Positions 24,904 to 32,250 of a DNA stretch of 64,000 nt are shown here, one piece after another. The stretch's first letter is position 1. The number at the start of each line of letters is the position of its first letter. The position numbers were made by a program, and so were the translations under genes. The notes below the pieces were generated by a model, which was not told where the DNA came from, made no database searches, and worked only from the letters and a program-made list of their open reading frames with translations. The stretch is from Brevibacillus sp. SYP-B805. GTDB taxonomy: Bacteria; Bacillota; Bacilli; Brevibacillales; Brevibacillaceae. The stretch lies in NCBI RefSeq assembly GCF_011059135.1, contig NZ_JAALGD010000006.1:153742-217741 (forward strand), read 5' to 3'.

Positions 24904-26106
24904 CTGGCGAAAATGGACCGCAAGCGCTGGCAGGCGAATGTCCGCTCGATGGAGATCGTCGCCAAGCCGCGCGATGAGATCACGGCCGAGGACATCGAGT
25001 TCCTGCGCGAAAACTACACGTCGATGGGCGGGCTGCTCCCGAAGGGCTTCAACGGGGGCGCATTCTTTACGCCGACGCACGTGGCGCGGTTCGTGGTCGA
25101 GGCGCTGGCGGGGCTCTCCGACGGCTTCAAACCGGGAGCCCGCGTCCTGGAACCGTCGTGTGGGTCCGGAGTGTTTATCGAGCACATCCCGAACCATTGC
25201 GAAATCACCGGACTTGAACTCGACTCGACTTCCGCGAAAGTGTCGTCACTCATCTATCCTCACGCGGAGATCATCGAGGGCAACGCGCTCGAGCACGATC
25301 GCCGGGACTATTACGATTATGTGATCGGGAACCCTCCATATGGCGAAACGGTGGAGGTCGAGGACGGCTCCGATTGGATCACGCTATCCAAGTCGAAAGG
25401 CAAATGGCGCGGCAAGTCGGAGAACGCGTTTATCGAGTTCGCGATAAGGGCCGCAAAGCCTGGCGGATGGATTGCGTATATCCTTCCGAAAGGCATCTCC
25501 TTTTCGCAACAGGCCGAGAAAGTCCGCCGCCTCATGTACGATGCGTGTTGGCATATTGCGACGATACAGCTCCCGGGCGAAACGTTCCAACACGTAGGAA
25601 CAACGGTGCCAACGCAAATCCTCATCATGCGGAAGGTTACGCCGAACGCCCGGCGCGTGAAATCAACGAGACTCGACGCGGAGTTCTTCGAGGGGCAGCC
25701 TCCGGTATTCATGGCGGAGGTTCGCGACATTGGATGGGACGCGAAAGGGCACTCGACCGACAAGTGGGGCGACGGCCTCACGCAGCTTGACGAACTGCTC
25801 GACGCGTTTACGGACGGGGGCCTTGTTCGCGAAAACCTGTATCCGCACGAACCGTCGTGGGTGGCGCGTGGTGGCGGCGTGACAGCGTATATGTTCCCGC
25901 AGGATGGTTGCTCGGGCCAACGGGATGCCGAAAGTTACTTCCGCAAGCCAGAACGGGACACTGCGCTTCTTATGTGGAACGAAATGACGCTCGGGATCGG
26001 CGAGGAAATTAACGGAGAGTCAACGTGGGATTTCGATTGGATGGACCGAATTGTTGCGGAGTATTACGCAAGAGGAGGCGGTTTAACATCGGAGTCTGCC
26101 GAGTAG
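24904..26106 (+). CDS. N6-adenine DNA methyltransferase (CTG start)
   Basis: 400 residues. Motif I is VLEPSCGSGVFIEH (about 82-95) and motif IV is IGNPPYGE (NPPY at 143-146), the gamma-class N6-adenine type related to HsdM/Eco57I methylases; GGAFFTPTHVARF precedes motif I as usual. GGAGG at 24891-24895 is 8 bases from CTG 24904, whereas the first ATG (24913) is 17 away. The CTG follows directly on the previous stop. A second orphan methylase for antirestriction or regulation. Confidence 0.85.
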   Translation: MAKMDRKRWQANVRSMEIVAKPRDEITAEDIEFLRENYTSMGGLLPKGFNGGAFFTPTHVARFVVEALAGLSDGFKPGARVLEPSCGSGVFIEHIPNHCEITGLELDSTSAKVSSLIYPHAEIIEGNALEHDRRDYYDYVIGNPPYGETVEVEDGSDWITLSKSKGKWRGKSENAFIEFAIRAAKPGGWIAYILPKGISFSQQAEKVRRLMYDACWHIATIQLPGETFQHVGTTVPTQILIMRKVTPNARRVKSTRLDAEFFEGQPPVFMAEVRDIGWDAKGHSTDKWGDGLTQLDELLDAFTDGGLVRENLYPHEPSWVARGGGVTAYMFPQDGCSGQRDAESYFRKPERDTALLMWNEMTLGIGEEINGESTWDFDWMDRIVAEYYARGGGLTSESAE

Positions 26107-26507
26107 ACATAACGAAAGGCCACCGGGAACTATCCGTACGCTACGCGCTTAACGACCGCGACGGAGTGGACGCACTCCTCTCGGACGTTCACCGGTTGGG
26201 CGCGCGCAGGTTCGAGCGTGGCGATTACGCGGCGTGTGACGTGCTGATCGACTTGGCGAGCGCGATTGAGGCGGCTAAACTAACGCCTCGCCAACGGGAG
26301 GCCCTGCGGTTGTATTACGTCGAGGATTTGACGCTAGAAGACGTGGGCGTGCGGATGGGCCTCGCAAGTGGACGGAAGCGCGCGAGCCGACTCGTTATTA
26401 CCGGGTTGAATCGGATTGCGGCGGTGTTCGCGCGGTGGAATTACGGGGAGTTGACGCGGATAGAACAGTGGGAACAAGCGATAGAGAGTGGAGGGGAGGC
26501 GTTCTAA
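26088..26507 (+). CDS. Sigma region 4-like late regulator (ATC start)
   Basis: 139 residues. Residues 60-115 form a sigma-70 region 4 helix-turn-helix (LTPRQREALRLYYVEDLTLE then VGVRMGLASGRKRASRLVI), as in ArpU/Xpf-type phage late activators. AGGAGG at 26073-26078 lies 9 bases before an in-frame ATC at 26088; upstream codons belong to the methylase tail and no ATG, GTG or TTG fits that site. Probably turns on later genes. Overlaps the methylase by 19 bases. Confidence 0.7.
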   Translation: MGVCRVDITKGHRELSVRYALNDRDGVDALLSDVHRLGARRFERGDYAACDVLIDLASAIEAAKLTPRQREALRLYYVEDLTLEDVGVRMGLASGRKRASRLVITGLNRIAAVFARWNYGELTRIEQWEQAIESGGEAF

Positions 26508-26728
26508 TGTTTAGAACGGGAGACAAGGTGCTAATCGACCCGGCCAGCGAGCATTATTGCGCAGGAGAAATCCGCATACTCGGCGAGGAGATAAAGCCGG
26601 GGGTTTTCAGAATCGGAAAGGCAACGGAGACAAGATGGGATCACGGGCAGTCCAGCAATTACACTTTCGATGTTGTATTTGACTCTTCGATTCACCGCGG
26701 CACTGCTGTCGAGGCATCATCTGACTGA
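26507..26728 (+). CDS. SH3-like small phage protein
   Basis: 73 residues, TAATG-coupled, GGGGAGGCG upstream. Opens FRTGDKVLIDPASEHYCAGE, the beta-barrel pattern of KOW/SH3-like phage proteins. Codons are slightly AT-rich. Function unknown. Confidence 0.6.
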   Translation: MFRTGDKVLIDPASEHYCAGEIRILGEEIKPGVFRIGKATETRWDHGQSSNYTFDVVFDSSIHRGTAVEASSD

Positions 26729-26761
26729 CTTAGCTCACACGATACCAATGGAGGCGACCGA

Positions 26762-27307
26762 ATGAGTCGACGCAATAAACGAAAGTCTAACGATAACGAC
26801 ACGAAGCATTTCCGAGGCAACCCCGACTACAAATCCGCCTTCTCCGCCGCGGTCACCGAACTAGTCGACGGTGTGCGATCGGGTGCGATACCGGACCGCA
26901 CCGAACGGGCCCGCGCGATCGAAGCGCTCATCGACGAGTACATCGCGTCGACCGGCGAGCGCCCGGACCCTGCCGAGTTGGAACGGTTGGCGAACGCGGC
27001 GCTGCACGAGGAGTTGACGGATCAACGCCGCAATAAACTGACCGCGCCGGAATATCCGTTCATGTCTGAGTGGCAGCTTGCCGTCCGACAGAACCGCGAG
27101 TACGACATCAAGCTAGCGGAAGAGATCGCGACGGATGGGCGCACCTATAAGCCGCCAACGCGACGGCATCGGACGGTGCGCGAGAACCGATTCGTCGATA
27201 TTTACGCGAAGAGCAAGAACGCGGAGAGACGTAGGCAATATCGGAAGGATACCGCGCCGGGGCCGATTATTCGTTATCACCTAAACGAAATAGATCGCCA
27301 GGACTAA
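26762..27307 (+). CDS. Basic phage protein, unknown
   Basis: 181 residues; GGAGGCGACCGA precedes the ATG. The N-terminus is very basic (MSRRNKRKSN), the middle helical (RTERARAIEALIDEYIAST, PAELERLANAALHEELTDQR) and the C-terminus basic again. Such proteins often bind nucleic acid, but no motif supports this. It ends 40 bases inside the convergent XRE gene. Confidence 0.6.
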   Translation: MSRRNKRKSNDNDTKHFRGNPDYKSAFSAAVTELVDGVRSGAIPDRTERARAIEALIDEYIASTGERPDPAELERLANAALHEELTDQRRNKLTAPEYPFMSEWQLAVRQNREYDIKLAEEIATDGRTYKPPTRRHRTVRENRFVDIYAKSKNAERRRQYRKDTAPGPIIRYHLNEIDRQD

Positions 27308-27479
27308 CGTTTAGATACGCGCAGAGCTTCTCGATAAGATCGCGCGGGAACCGCTCCATTTCATCGTTGTACATCTGACGCACCGACTCGAAACGATAGT
27401 CGATGTCTCGCGCTACCTGTCGTATGGAGAGCCCGCGTGAATCTACGATTTCTTTCAAACGGGAGCGTAATTTGGGCAT
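27267..27479 (-). CDS. XRE regulator of duplicated cassette, copy 1
   Basis: 70 residues with a Cro/C1 helix-turn-helix (VDSRGLSIRQVARDIDYRFE then SVRQMYNDEMERFPRDLIEK). It is clearly paralogous to the regulator at 28523-28756: both share DIDYRFESVRQ and YNDEMER. It faces the gene at 27601 across a shared promoter/operator region, so autoregulation and control of that gene are likely. Confidence 0.85.
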   Translation of the reverse strand: MPKLRSRLKEIVDSRGLSIRQVARDIDYRFESVRQMYNDEMERFPRDLIEKLCAYLNVSPGDLFRLGDNE

Positions 27480-27501
27480 AGCATCGCCTCCTCTCAGCGA
27501 T

Positions 27502-27567
27502 ACTATATCGCAGACACGTATAAAGAGTCAATTTGTGGTTGACACTGTTAGCGTGTCGCGATAATAT
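27502..27567. promoter_or_regulatory. Divergent promoters with two GACAC-N7-GTGTC operators (copy 1)
   Basis: Plus strand: TTGACA (27539-27544), 17 bases, TAATAT (27562-27567). Minus strand: TTGACT (27531-27526) and TATAGT (27507-27502). Each promoter carries, from its -35 into the spacer, a GACnC-N7-GnGTC palindrome: 27513-27529 and 27541-27557, centres 28 bp apart. The same arrangement is found at 28780-28844. Confidence 0.75.
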
Positions 27568-27600
27568 ACGAGTATAACGAGTGAAACGGAGGCGATACGA

Positions 27601-27975
27601 ATGTTATACGGTTTCCCCGACCTGTCCACGATGACCACCGTTGACGCCATCGTATGGTACACGCGCCAAGTAGCGAATCTCACCGCGTCACCTGGCCGGA
27701 CCGAACGTACGCAGGCGCTCCTTGCGTGGAAACGCGCGCTAAACGAACGGATCGATCTCGAACGTGAGTACGCGACCAAACTCCGCGAAATCTGCCGGTA
27801 TGCCGGGTTCCGTAACGCGGGCAACTGGTTCGGCCTAACATACCGGCGCCTACGCCATGACCGTCTCTTAGCCGCGCCTGACAAGCGGTCGAGCATCGAT
27901 CTGCGGCGGACGGCTATACGGAATGCCTGGCGTGAGTTTGCATGTGAAGTTAACGACAACTATACGAAAATGTAA
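27601..27975 (+). CDS. Basic helical phage protein, cassette 1 target
   Basis: 124 residues from ATG behind GGAGGCGATACGA. Helical and Arg-rich (TVDAIVWYTRQVANLTASPG, LDLERE-like segment, FRNAGNWFGLTYRRLRHDRL). It is the first gene right of the operator region and so the probable target of the regulator at 27267. No family recognised. Confidence 0.65.
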   Translation: MLYGFPDLSTMTTVDAIVWYTRQVANLTASPGRTERTQALLAWKRALNERIDLEREYATKLREICRYAGFRNAGNWFGLTYRRLRHDRLLAAPDKRSSIDLRRTAIRNAWREFACEVNDNYTKM

Positions 27976-27991
27976 CAACACGTTATAGGCA

Positions 27992-28136
27992 CCGTAAGGG
28001 GACGGAGCAGGTAGCCGTCAGATGCCGGACCCGTTAGGGCATAGCCGATGATTCTGCGAAATATGCGGATGAGGCACATCATTGATCCCGGCTTTCCGCG
28101 CTGTTGAGCCGTAATCAATGGCGCATACCCTTACCG
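27992..28136 (+). ncRNA. Candidate structured RNA between two genes
   Basis: The 328-base gap 27976-28303 has no convincing gene but strong pairing potential. CCGTAAGGG (27992-28000) pairs with CCCTTACCGG (28128-28137) as a closing stem; GACGG (28001-28005) with CCGTC (28015-28019); and CATTGAT/CGGCT (28080-28093) with AGCCG/ATCAATG (28107-28120) in a 12-bp hairpin with a small internal loop. It lies in the transcript of the cassette 1 promoter and could act in cis on 28304 or as a separate RNA. Sequences 28137-28290 show nothing clear. Confidence 0.4.
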
Positions 28137-28303
28137 GGAGCGACGGTTAGAATATCGCTCACTCGTAAGCTTGCGTTGGGACTCCGACATCTTACCGTTC
28201 CGGCGCGGATTGCCTATGGGCGACGCGCTACTATCGGAGTTCGAACGCTGGAAGGAATTACCGAATCTCCATCGAATTGGAACGGCGGGGAGGAGGTGCG
28301 GAG

Positions 28304-28516
28304 ATGGAATACAAAAAATGCTATTTGATTGAGTATGGACAAAACAAAATGCAATTAGTTTTCGCATATGATTCGGAGCAAGCTCTTACATTGTTTTTCC
28401 AAAAAGAACGCGAACGAAAAGAGGTAGAAGGCCGTCGTTATAACAAACCACCGGGAAACTTGACTATACGCGAGATTGGTGAGGAGAAGGACATCATCCG
28501 CGCAGAAGATCGATAG
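28304..28516 (+). CDS. Small phage protein, unknown
   Basis: 70 residues from ATG at 28304 behind GGGGAGGAGGTG. Reads MEYKKCYLIEYGQNKMQLVF then a Lys/Glu/Arg-rich helix. Codons are more AT-rich than the average here. A terminator follows immediately, so it closes the cassette 1 transcript. Confidence 0.65.
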   Translation: MEYKKCYLIEYGQNKMQLVFAYDSEQALTLFFQKERERKEVEGRRYNKPPGNLTIREIGEEKDIIRAEDR

Positions 28517-28545
28517 TCGCCGTTAATTCGGCGGCTTTTTATTTT
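28516..28545. terminator. Hairpin terminator between convergent genes
   Basis: GTCGCCG (28516-28522) and CGGCGGC (28529-28535) form a 7-bp stem with a TTAATT loop, followed by TTTTTATTTT. It overlaps the stop region of the minus-strand regulator and ends the plus-strand unit. Confidence 0.75.
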
Positions 28546-28756
28546 CAGACTCAGCGATGAGCAACTCCGCGACTGTTACACCGAAATAGGCGCACAGCTT
28601 CGCCAAGAGATCGCGCGGATAACGCTCCATCTCATCGTTGTATAATTGGCGAACGGATTCGAAGCGGTAGTCGATGTCACGGGCGATCTCTCGAATCGAC
28701 ACGCCCCGAGCGTCCGCGAGTGTTTTAAGGTTCGATCGCAAATGCATCGGGATCAC
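28523..28756 (-). CDS. XRE regulator of duplicated cassette, copy 2
   Basis: 77 residues, paralogue of the 27267-27479 regulator with the same recognition region (REIARDIDYRFESVRQLYND). The C-terminal tail differs (LIAESENKKPPN). It faces the gene at 28880 across promoters and operators arranged as in copy 1. Because the helix-turn-helix regions are nearly identical, cross-regulation between cassettes is expected. Confidence 0.85.
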   Translation of the reverse strand: MIPMHLRSNLKTLADARGVSIREIARDIDYRFESVRQLYNDEMERYPRDLLAKLCAYFGVTVAELLIAESENKKPPN

Positions 28757-28779
28757 CTCAGTTTATGTCTCTGCATTCG

Positions 28780-28844
28780 ATTATAAAATGACACGAATAA
28801 GGCGTCAAAAAGTTGTTGACACGGATAACGGGTCGGTATATTAT
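28780..28844. promoter_or_regulatory. Divergent promoters with two GACAC-N7-GTGTC-like operators (copy 2)
   Basis: Plus strand: TTGACA (28816-28821), 17 bases, TATTAT (28839-28844). Minus strand: TTGACG (28808-28803), 17 bases, TATAAT (28785-28780). Operators are GACAC-N7-GCGTC (28790-28806) and GACAC-N7-GGGTC (28818-28834), centres 28 bp apart, exactly as in copy 1. Confidence 0.75.
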
Positions 28845-28879
28845 AAGGCTACGCGATTTAACGAAGAGGAGGAGTTGCT

Positions 28880-29101
28880 ATGAAGTTAATTGAGTGCCTA
28901 AACCAGCTTCCGGATGAAATGGGGTTAATTGATCTAACTGAGACTGGCAAGAAAGTAAAGACTGTTAAGGAAATAAAGAGCGAGCTAAAAAATCCAAATG
29001 AAGATGGGTATGAATTAAGGACTAACAAATACAATTACGGAAAAGATATTAAATTCTCAATTGGCCTTATTGACGGACCTAATATTTACAATCAGGCATA
29101 A
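28880..29101 (+). CDS. AT-rich small protein, cassette 2 target
   Basis: 73 residues, ATG behind GAGGAGGAGTTGCT. Lys-rich and acidic (LIECLNQLPDEMGLIDLTET), AT-rich codons, unlike the flanking genes. It is the only gene between the cassette 2 promoter and a terminator, so it is the direct target. Possibly a recently acquired moron; function unknown. Confidence 0.65.
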   Translation: MKLIECLNQLPDEMGLIDLTETGKKVKTVKEIKSELKNPNEDGYELRTNKYNYGKDIKFSIGLIDGPNIYNQA

Positions 29102-29112
29102 CGCAACCAAAA

Positions 29113-29150
29113 GGACATCCGGTAATCAACCGGATGACTTTCGTTTTTGT
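29113..29150 (+). terminator. Terminator after cassette 2
   Basis: CATCCGGT and ACCGGATG (about 29114-29134) form an 8-bp stem with an AATCA loop, extended by weaker pairs, followed by a T-rich stretch (TTTCGTTTTTG). Confidence 0.65.
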
Positions 29151-29202
29151 TTACGTTAGGGCGCGGCAACCCGCGCTAATTTTATTTAGGAGGCGTTGTG
29201 AC

Positions 29203-29667
29203 ATGGCGGATCAAACGAAAGAGCCGCGCGAGTCGAACGATATTTACGGGTATTGGCCGAAGGAACCTACGGAAGATAACGGCGGACTTAACGCTCCAAC
29301 AACCGGAGTCGGTCCCGGACGCGACATCACGCTCACACTCAACGTAGACGTATCGGACGCGCTAACGGGGCTCAAAGCGTTGAGGCGCGAGGCTGATAAA
29401 GCGGCGAAAGCGCTGCGGGAGTTAAACGAGGTGCGGGCGCAATCGTGGAACTTCCAGAGTGGCGAATACATCGAATGGGAAGGCGAACTACACCGCGTTA
29501 TCTGCGCGGATGAGGATACGTCCGTTCTCGCTTCTTCTCGTCACTTTCCGGAAGAAGGGCGCACGAACACGGATTATACGAAACTGTTCGCGGTAAGCAA
29601 TCGGCCGGAACTGTTCGATGTGATTGCGGATAAAGTAACGCGCATCCGACCGGAGGTGTCCGAATGA
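29203..29667 (+). CDS. Phage protein, unknown
   Basis: 154 residues from ATG 29203, chosen over an upstream frame because TTAGGAGGCGTTGTGAC precedes it and the upstream part runs through the terminator. It has a disordered polar N-terminus, a beta-alpha element (DITLTLNVDVSDALTGLKAL then RREADKAAKALRELNEV), common in phage tail-linked proteins, and a small C-terminal SH3-like unit (FQSGEYIEWEGELHRVICAD). Confidence 0.6.
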   Translation: MADQTKEPRESNDIYGYWPKEPTEDNGGLNAPTTGVGPGRDITLTLNVDVSDALTGLKALRREADKAAKALRELNEVRAQSWNFQSGEYIEWEGELHRVICADEDTSVLASSRHFPEEGRTNTDYTKLFAVSNRPELFDVIADKVTRIRPEVSE

Positions 29668-29840
29668 ACGAGATCGAACGGTTTATCATCGACGGTATCC
29701 GCGAAACACTCGAAGAGAAAGAAAAGTTCGAAAAAGAATACGATGACACTCGCCGCAGAATCGAAGAATTCCGAGAAGCGATGATGAAACGCGGCGAGAG
29801 ACGATTATTAACGCAGGCTAAACGAGGGCTCCTGACCTAG
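29664..29840 (+). CDS. 58-residue coiled-coil protein
   Basis: ATG overlaps the previous stop (ATGA); GGAGGTGTCCG upstream. The sequence is almost entirely a charged helix (ETLEEKEKFEKEYDDTRRRI onward). A weak GGGCTCC/GGGAGC hairpin with TTTATTT spans its stop (29826-29860). Function unknown. Confidence 0.6.
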   Translation: MNEIERFIIDGIRETLEEKEKFEKEYDDTRRRIEEFREAMMKRGERRLLTQAKRGLLT

Positions 29841-29943
29841 CGGTTGGGAGCTTTATTTAGGTTGCGTTATCCTTACGGATTCAATTGCGCTAGGCGCGGC
29901 TTACTGCTGCGCTAATAATTTAACGAAAGGATGACGATGGACG

Positions 29944-30234
29944 ATGATGAGAATTGAAGAACCCACGATGGACAACCAAAGACTAGGCGGCTTACTCGCG
30001 TACCTAGACCGGCTGACTGCGTTATCAGCTGCTAACTCGTTTACGGCAACGCGAGAGATTTCACAATGCCTTGCGGAAATTCGTAAGGAACTCGCGATTG
30101 GTCCGTGGGATCGCGCAAAGACACATAATATTGCGCCCGGTGTCCATATCGAAATCGACGACGGACATGGCAACGTAATCAGAATCGAGGGCCCGGCCAG
30201 TATCGCGGTCCTTCCGTTGGGTGATCGCGGGTGA
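29944..30234 (+). CDS. Phage protein, unknown
   Basis: 96 residues; GAAAGGATGAC upstream. A helical N-terminal half (LGGLLAYLDRLTALSAANSF) is followed by a beta-rich half (GVHIEIDDGHGNVIRIEGPA). The stop overlaps the next GTG start. No family recognised. Confidence 0.6.
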   Translation: MMRIEEPTMDNQRLGGLLAYLDRLTALSAANSFTATREISQCLAEIRKELAIGPWDRAKTHNIAPGVHIEIDDGHGNVIRIEGPASIAVLPLGDRG

Positions 30235-30356
30235 AAATACTGCGATGGGAGGAGCGTTTGGTTCCGGTGGGCCCAGGCGAGTACGAGTTGCGCATTGAGG
30301 CGGAAGTGATTCCAGACGCTACGCCAGAATACGTCGAAATCGGAGGTCAACGGTAA
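30231..30356 (+). CDS. 41-residue phage peptide
   Basis: GTG overlaps the previous stop (GTGA) and its stop abuts the next ATG. The sequence (MKILRWEERLVPVGPGEYEL) is beta-rich. Kept for its coupled position in a tight gene string; function unknown. Confidence 0.5.
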   Translation: MKILRWEERLVPVGPGEYELRIEAEVIPDATPEYVEIGGQR

Positions 30357-30596
30357 ATGAACGGTAAGCACGCGACTGTTAACGAAACTCACGCGGCCAA
30401 TTCCCGTGAGTTTTTCTACTGCTACTCGCCGAATTTGCACGAGTTCTTGAAGGCGCGGGGCCAACGATATATCTGCTCGGGCCTTCACGAAAAGACCTTG
30501 CGCAAATTCTGGCAATACCGGCGCGACGAGCGATTGAACGGATTGCTCGCGGAGTACGAGCGGAACAATCCGAATCGGAGGGCCGCGAATGAGTAA
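30357..30596 (+). CDS. Small basic phage protein
   Basis: 79 residues, ATG directly after the previous TAA with GGAGGTCAACGGTAA upstream. The core FFYCYSPNLHEFLKARGQRY then HEKTLRKFWQYRRDERLN resembles a short phage family of unknown role often found before replication or late-control genes. Overlaps the next gene by 8 bases. Confidence 0.6.
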   Translation: MNGKHATVNETHAANSREFFYCYSPNLHEFLKARGQRYICSGLHEKTLRKFWQYRRDERLNGLLAEYERNNPNRRAANE

Positions 30597-31440
30597 CGTA
30601 CACCAACAACTCGCCAGGATCAAAAGCGGCAGGCCTACCGGTCAAATTCAGCCGATGGGCAACGGAAATATCGGGCGCGACGAACTCGGTCGCGTCTTTT
30701 ATATTTCGTCCGCCGAGCAAGTCGAAGCGATCCGCCGTCGGAGACAGCACGGAAAGGACACGCGGAAATTCTCGTTCACCAACATGCGGAATATCCGTGA
30801 GATTACCGAGGGCCTTTCGAGCAAATATTGCGGGTACATTCTGCTTCTGCAGCCGCATATCCAGTACGAGACAAACGTATTGATCGCGGACGATTCGAGC
30901 GGCCGACCGGTCACGATCGATGACCTCGCGAAGATATGGAACGTGTCAAAACGGACGGCTCGTACGGTCATGGGCGAGTTGGAGGCGCGGAGCATCGTAT
31001 TTGACCACGGGTGCCGGTTCGAAATCAGCGACCGGTATCATTTCCGCAAGAAGGCGAGCGATGACGTCGACATGCTGATCAAGACGTTTTTCACCGCGCT
31101 CAAACGGTTCAAGATGTCGGCGGCCGATTTCGGTTTCGTGTATAAACTGTTGCCATACGTTCACTACTCGACGAACGTGATTTGTTCGGACCCGTTCGCG
31201 GAGAATCCCGAGGACATCCGGTTCCTTAACGAGAGGCAAATCGCCGCAATCGTTGGGATGGCGGAGAGCAAAACGAAAGAGACGCTCGCTCGACTGAGGA
31301 AAGCGGGCATTGTCGGTGAGTGGCGGAAGGGAACGGACAAACGCGAGACGCTAACGGTGCTCAATCCGTATGTGTTTTATCGGAAGAACGGGCAGCCAGA
31401 CGAGACACTCCGGGCACTTTTCGAAGCGCATTCGTACTAG
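30589..31440 (+). CDS. Two-HTH replication/transcription control protein
   Basis: 283 residues. Residues about 70-150 (SSKYCGYILLLQPHIQYETN then TIDDLAKIWNVSKRTARTVM) and 215-265 (FLNERQIAAIVGMAESKTKE then TLARLRKAGIVGEWRKG) each look like winged-helix domains. The first resembles the RepA/MarR-like HTH of Firmicutes plasmids and prophages. Direct repeats lie just after the gene, which would suit an initiator, but a late-gene activator ahead of the packaging operon is equally likely. Confidence 0.55.
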   Translation: MSNVHQQLARIKSGRPTGQIQPMGNGNIGRDELGRVFYISSAEQVEAIRRRRQHGKDTRKFSFTNMRNIREITEGLSSKYCGYILLLQPHIQYETNVLIADDSSGRPVTIDDLAKIWNVSKRTARTVMGELEARSIVFDHGCRFEISDRYHFRKKASDDVDMLIKTFFTALKRFKMSAADFGFVYKLLPYVHYSTNVICSDPFAENPEDIRFLNERQIAAIVGMAESKTKETLARLRKAGIVGEWRKGTDKRETLTVLNPYVFYRKNGQPDETLRALFEAHSY

Positions 31441-31470
31441 GGGCGTACAAAAATACGTCCCCTTTTTTGC
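31441..31470 (+). terminator. Terminator after the two-HTH gene
   Basis: GGGGCGTA (from 31440) pairs with TACGTCCCC (31455-31463) around CAAAAA, with one bulged T, followed by a run of six T. Half of this hairpin is repeated in the direct repeat at 31485. Confidence 0.6.
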
Positions 31471-31505
31471 ACGATTTCGGGCAGATACGTCCCCTTTTTT
31501 GCACG
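31453..31505 (+). repeat. Two exact 21-bp direct repeats
   Basis: ATACGTCCCCTTTTTTGCAC plus G occurs at 31453-31473 and 31485-31505, 32 bp apart (three turns). The 375-base gap 31441-31815 otherwise holds a possible hairpin CGAGGAG (31615-31621)/CTCCTCG (31656-31662) enclosing CGGC-TAAC-GCCG, and no credible gene. Its position before the small terminase gene would suit a pac site or a regulator site. Confidence 0.6.
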
Positions 31506-31815
31506 CGAGTCGAGGTGGCTTCCGCCTTACAGCCGCAAGGGTTTCGGCGATTTTTCGGGGGCAAAACGGGCAAAATCGTTCTTTATCTTATATACAACGT
31601 AAAGCTAACGCAGCCGAGGAGGAATCGGCTAACGCCGAGCGAGTTCGCCTGACGGCTCCTCGCCATCATCCCTTCTTCGCGAAGAAATATCATACATGAA
31701 TGTCTTGCGCGGAGAAAGGCAGGGTAACCGAGGCGCGGAGCGTAGCGACGAGCCGAAGGTCGCGAGGCCGATAGGCCGAAGCGTTAATCTTTTAATCCGG
31801 GAGGTTCCCGTTAAT

Positions 31816-32040
31816 ATGCACGACCATATTACAAGCTACCAAGCGTTAGAGAAGAAATACCGAGTGATACGCGATAGGTGGCCGGAAAGAGGCGACCTTG
31901 TTTACGTGTCGTATATCGGAGTGTTTCGCGTAGATAAAACAGATGAGGATCGCAATGTGACCGTTAAGTATAATGGATCAACACTGCGTTTTGCACCGAA
32001 TCATTACCGTTTGGTTGAGCCGAAACTGACGGTACTGTAA
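31816..32040 (+). CDS. SH3-like small phage protein
   Basis: 74 residues from ATG 31816 behind GGGAGGTTCCCG. Reads helical start then RGDLVYVSYIGVFRVDKTDE, the barrel pattern shared with other small proteins here. A terminator follows. Function unknown. Confidence 0.6.
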   Translation: MHDHITSYQALEKKYRVIRDRWPERGDLVYVSYIGVFRVDKTDEDRNVTVKYNGSTLRFAPNHYRLVEPKLTVL

Positions 32041-32041
32041 C

Positions 32042-32080
32042 GCGCGGCGCCCGGCCAGGTTCCGCGCTTTTATATTTTAC
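32042..32080 (+). terminator. Hairpin terminator
   Basis: GCGCGG (32042-32047) and CCGCGC (32062-32067) form a stem with a 14-base loop, followed by TTTTATATTTT. Confidence 0.65.
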
Positions 32081-32096
32081 GGGAGGAGGGGCGTTG

Positions 32097-32231
32097 ATGG
32101 ACGTTAAAATGGCGTGCGAGAAATGCGGGGCTGAACCGGAAAAGAACGAAGAGAAATCAAACGAGAACTGGAGCGTTTACGGTCTGACGTGTTCTTGCGG
32201 CGGGAGAGTCCGGTTCGTGTTCGAAGAGTAA
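32097..32231 (+). CDS. 44-residue zinc-ribbon peptide
   Basis: ATG behind GGGAGGAGGGGCGTTG. Two cysteine pairs (CEKC at 7-10 and CSC at 32-34) form a likely zinc ribbon. It directly precedes the small terminase. Unknown function. Confidence 0.6.
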   Translation: MDVKMACEKCGAEPEKNEEKSNENWSVYGLTCSCGGRVRFVFEE

Positions 32232-32250
32232 GACGGAAGGAGGTCGCTAT

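Noticed and set aside
28040..28075. Hammerhead-like core (CCGATGA followed by CGAAA)
   Set aside because: The conserved CTGATGA is not intact and the intervening stem is too short; the similarity is probably chance.
28226..28260. tRNA T-arm-like GTTCGAAC
   Set aside because: Flanking bases do not pair as a T-stem and no other tRNA arm is present.
28104..28328. 74-codon frame across the gap after 27975
   Set aside because: No ribosome site, poor composition, and it overlaps the strong start of the gene at 28304.
31320..31699. Two overlapping frames of about 110 codons through the direct repeats
   Set aside because: They run across a terminator and repeats, have no ribosome site, and the repeated peptide pieces come from the DNA repeat.
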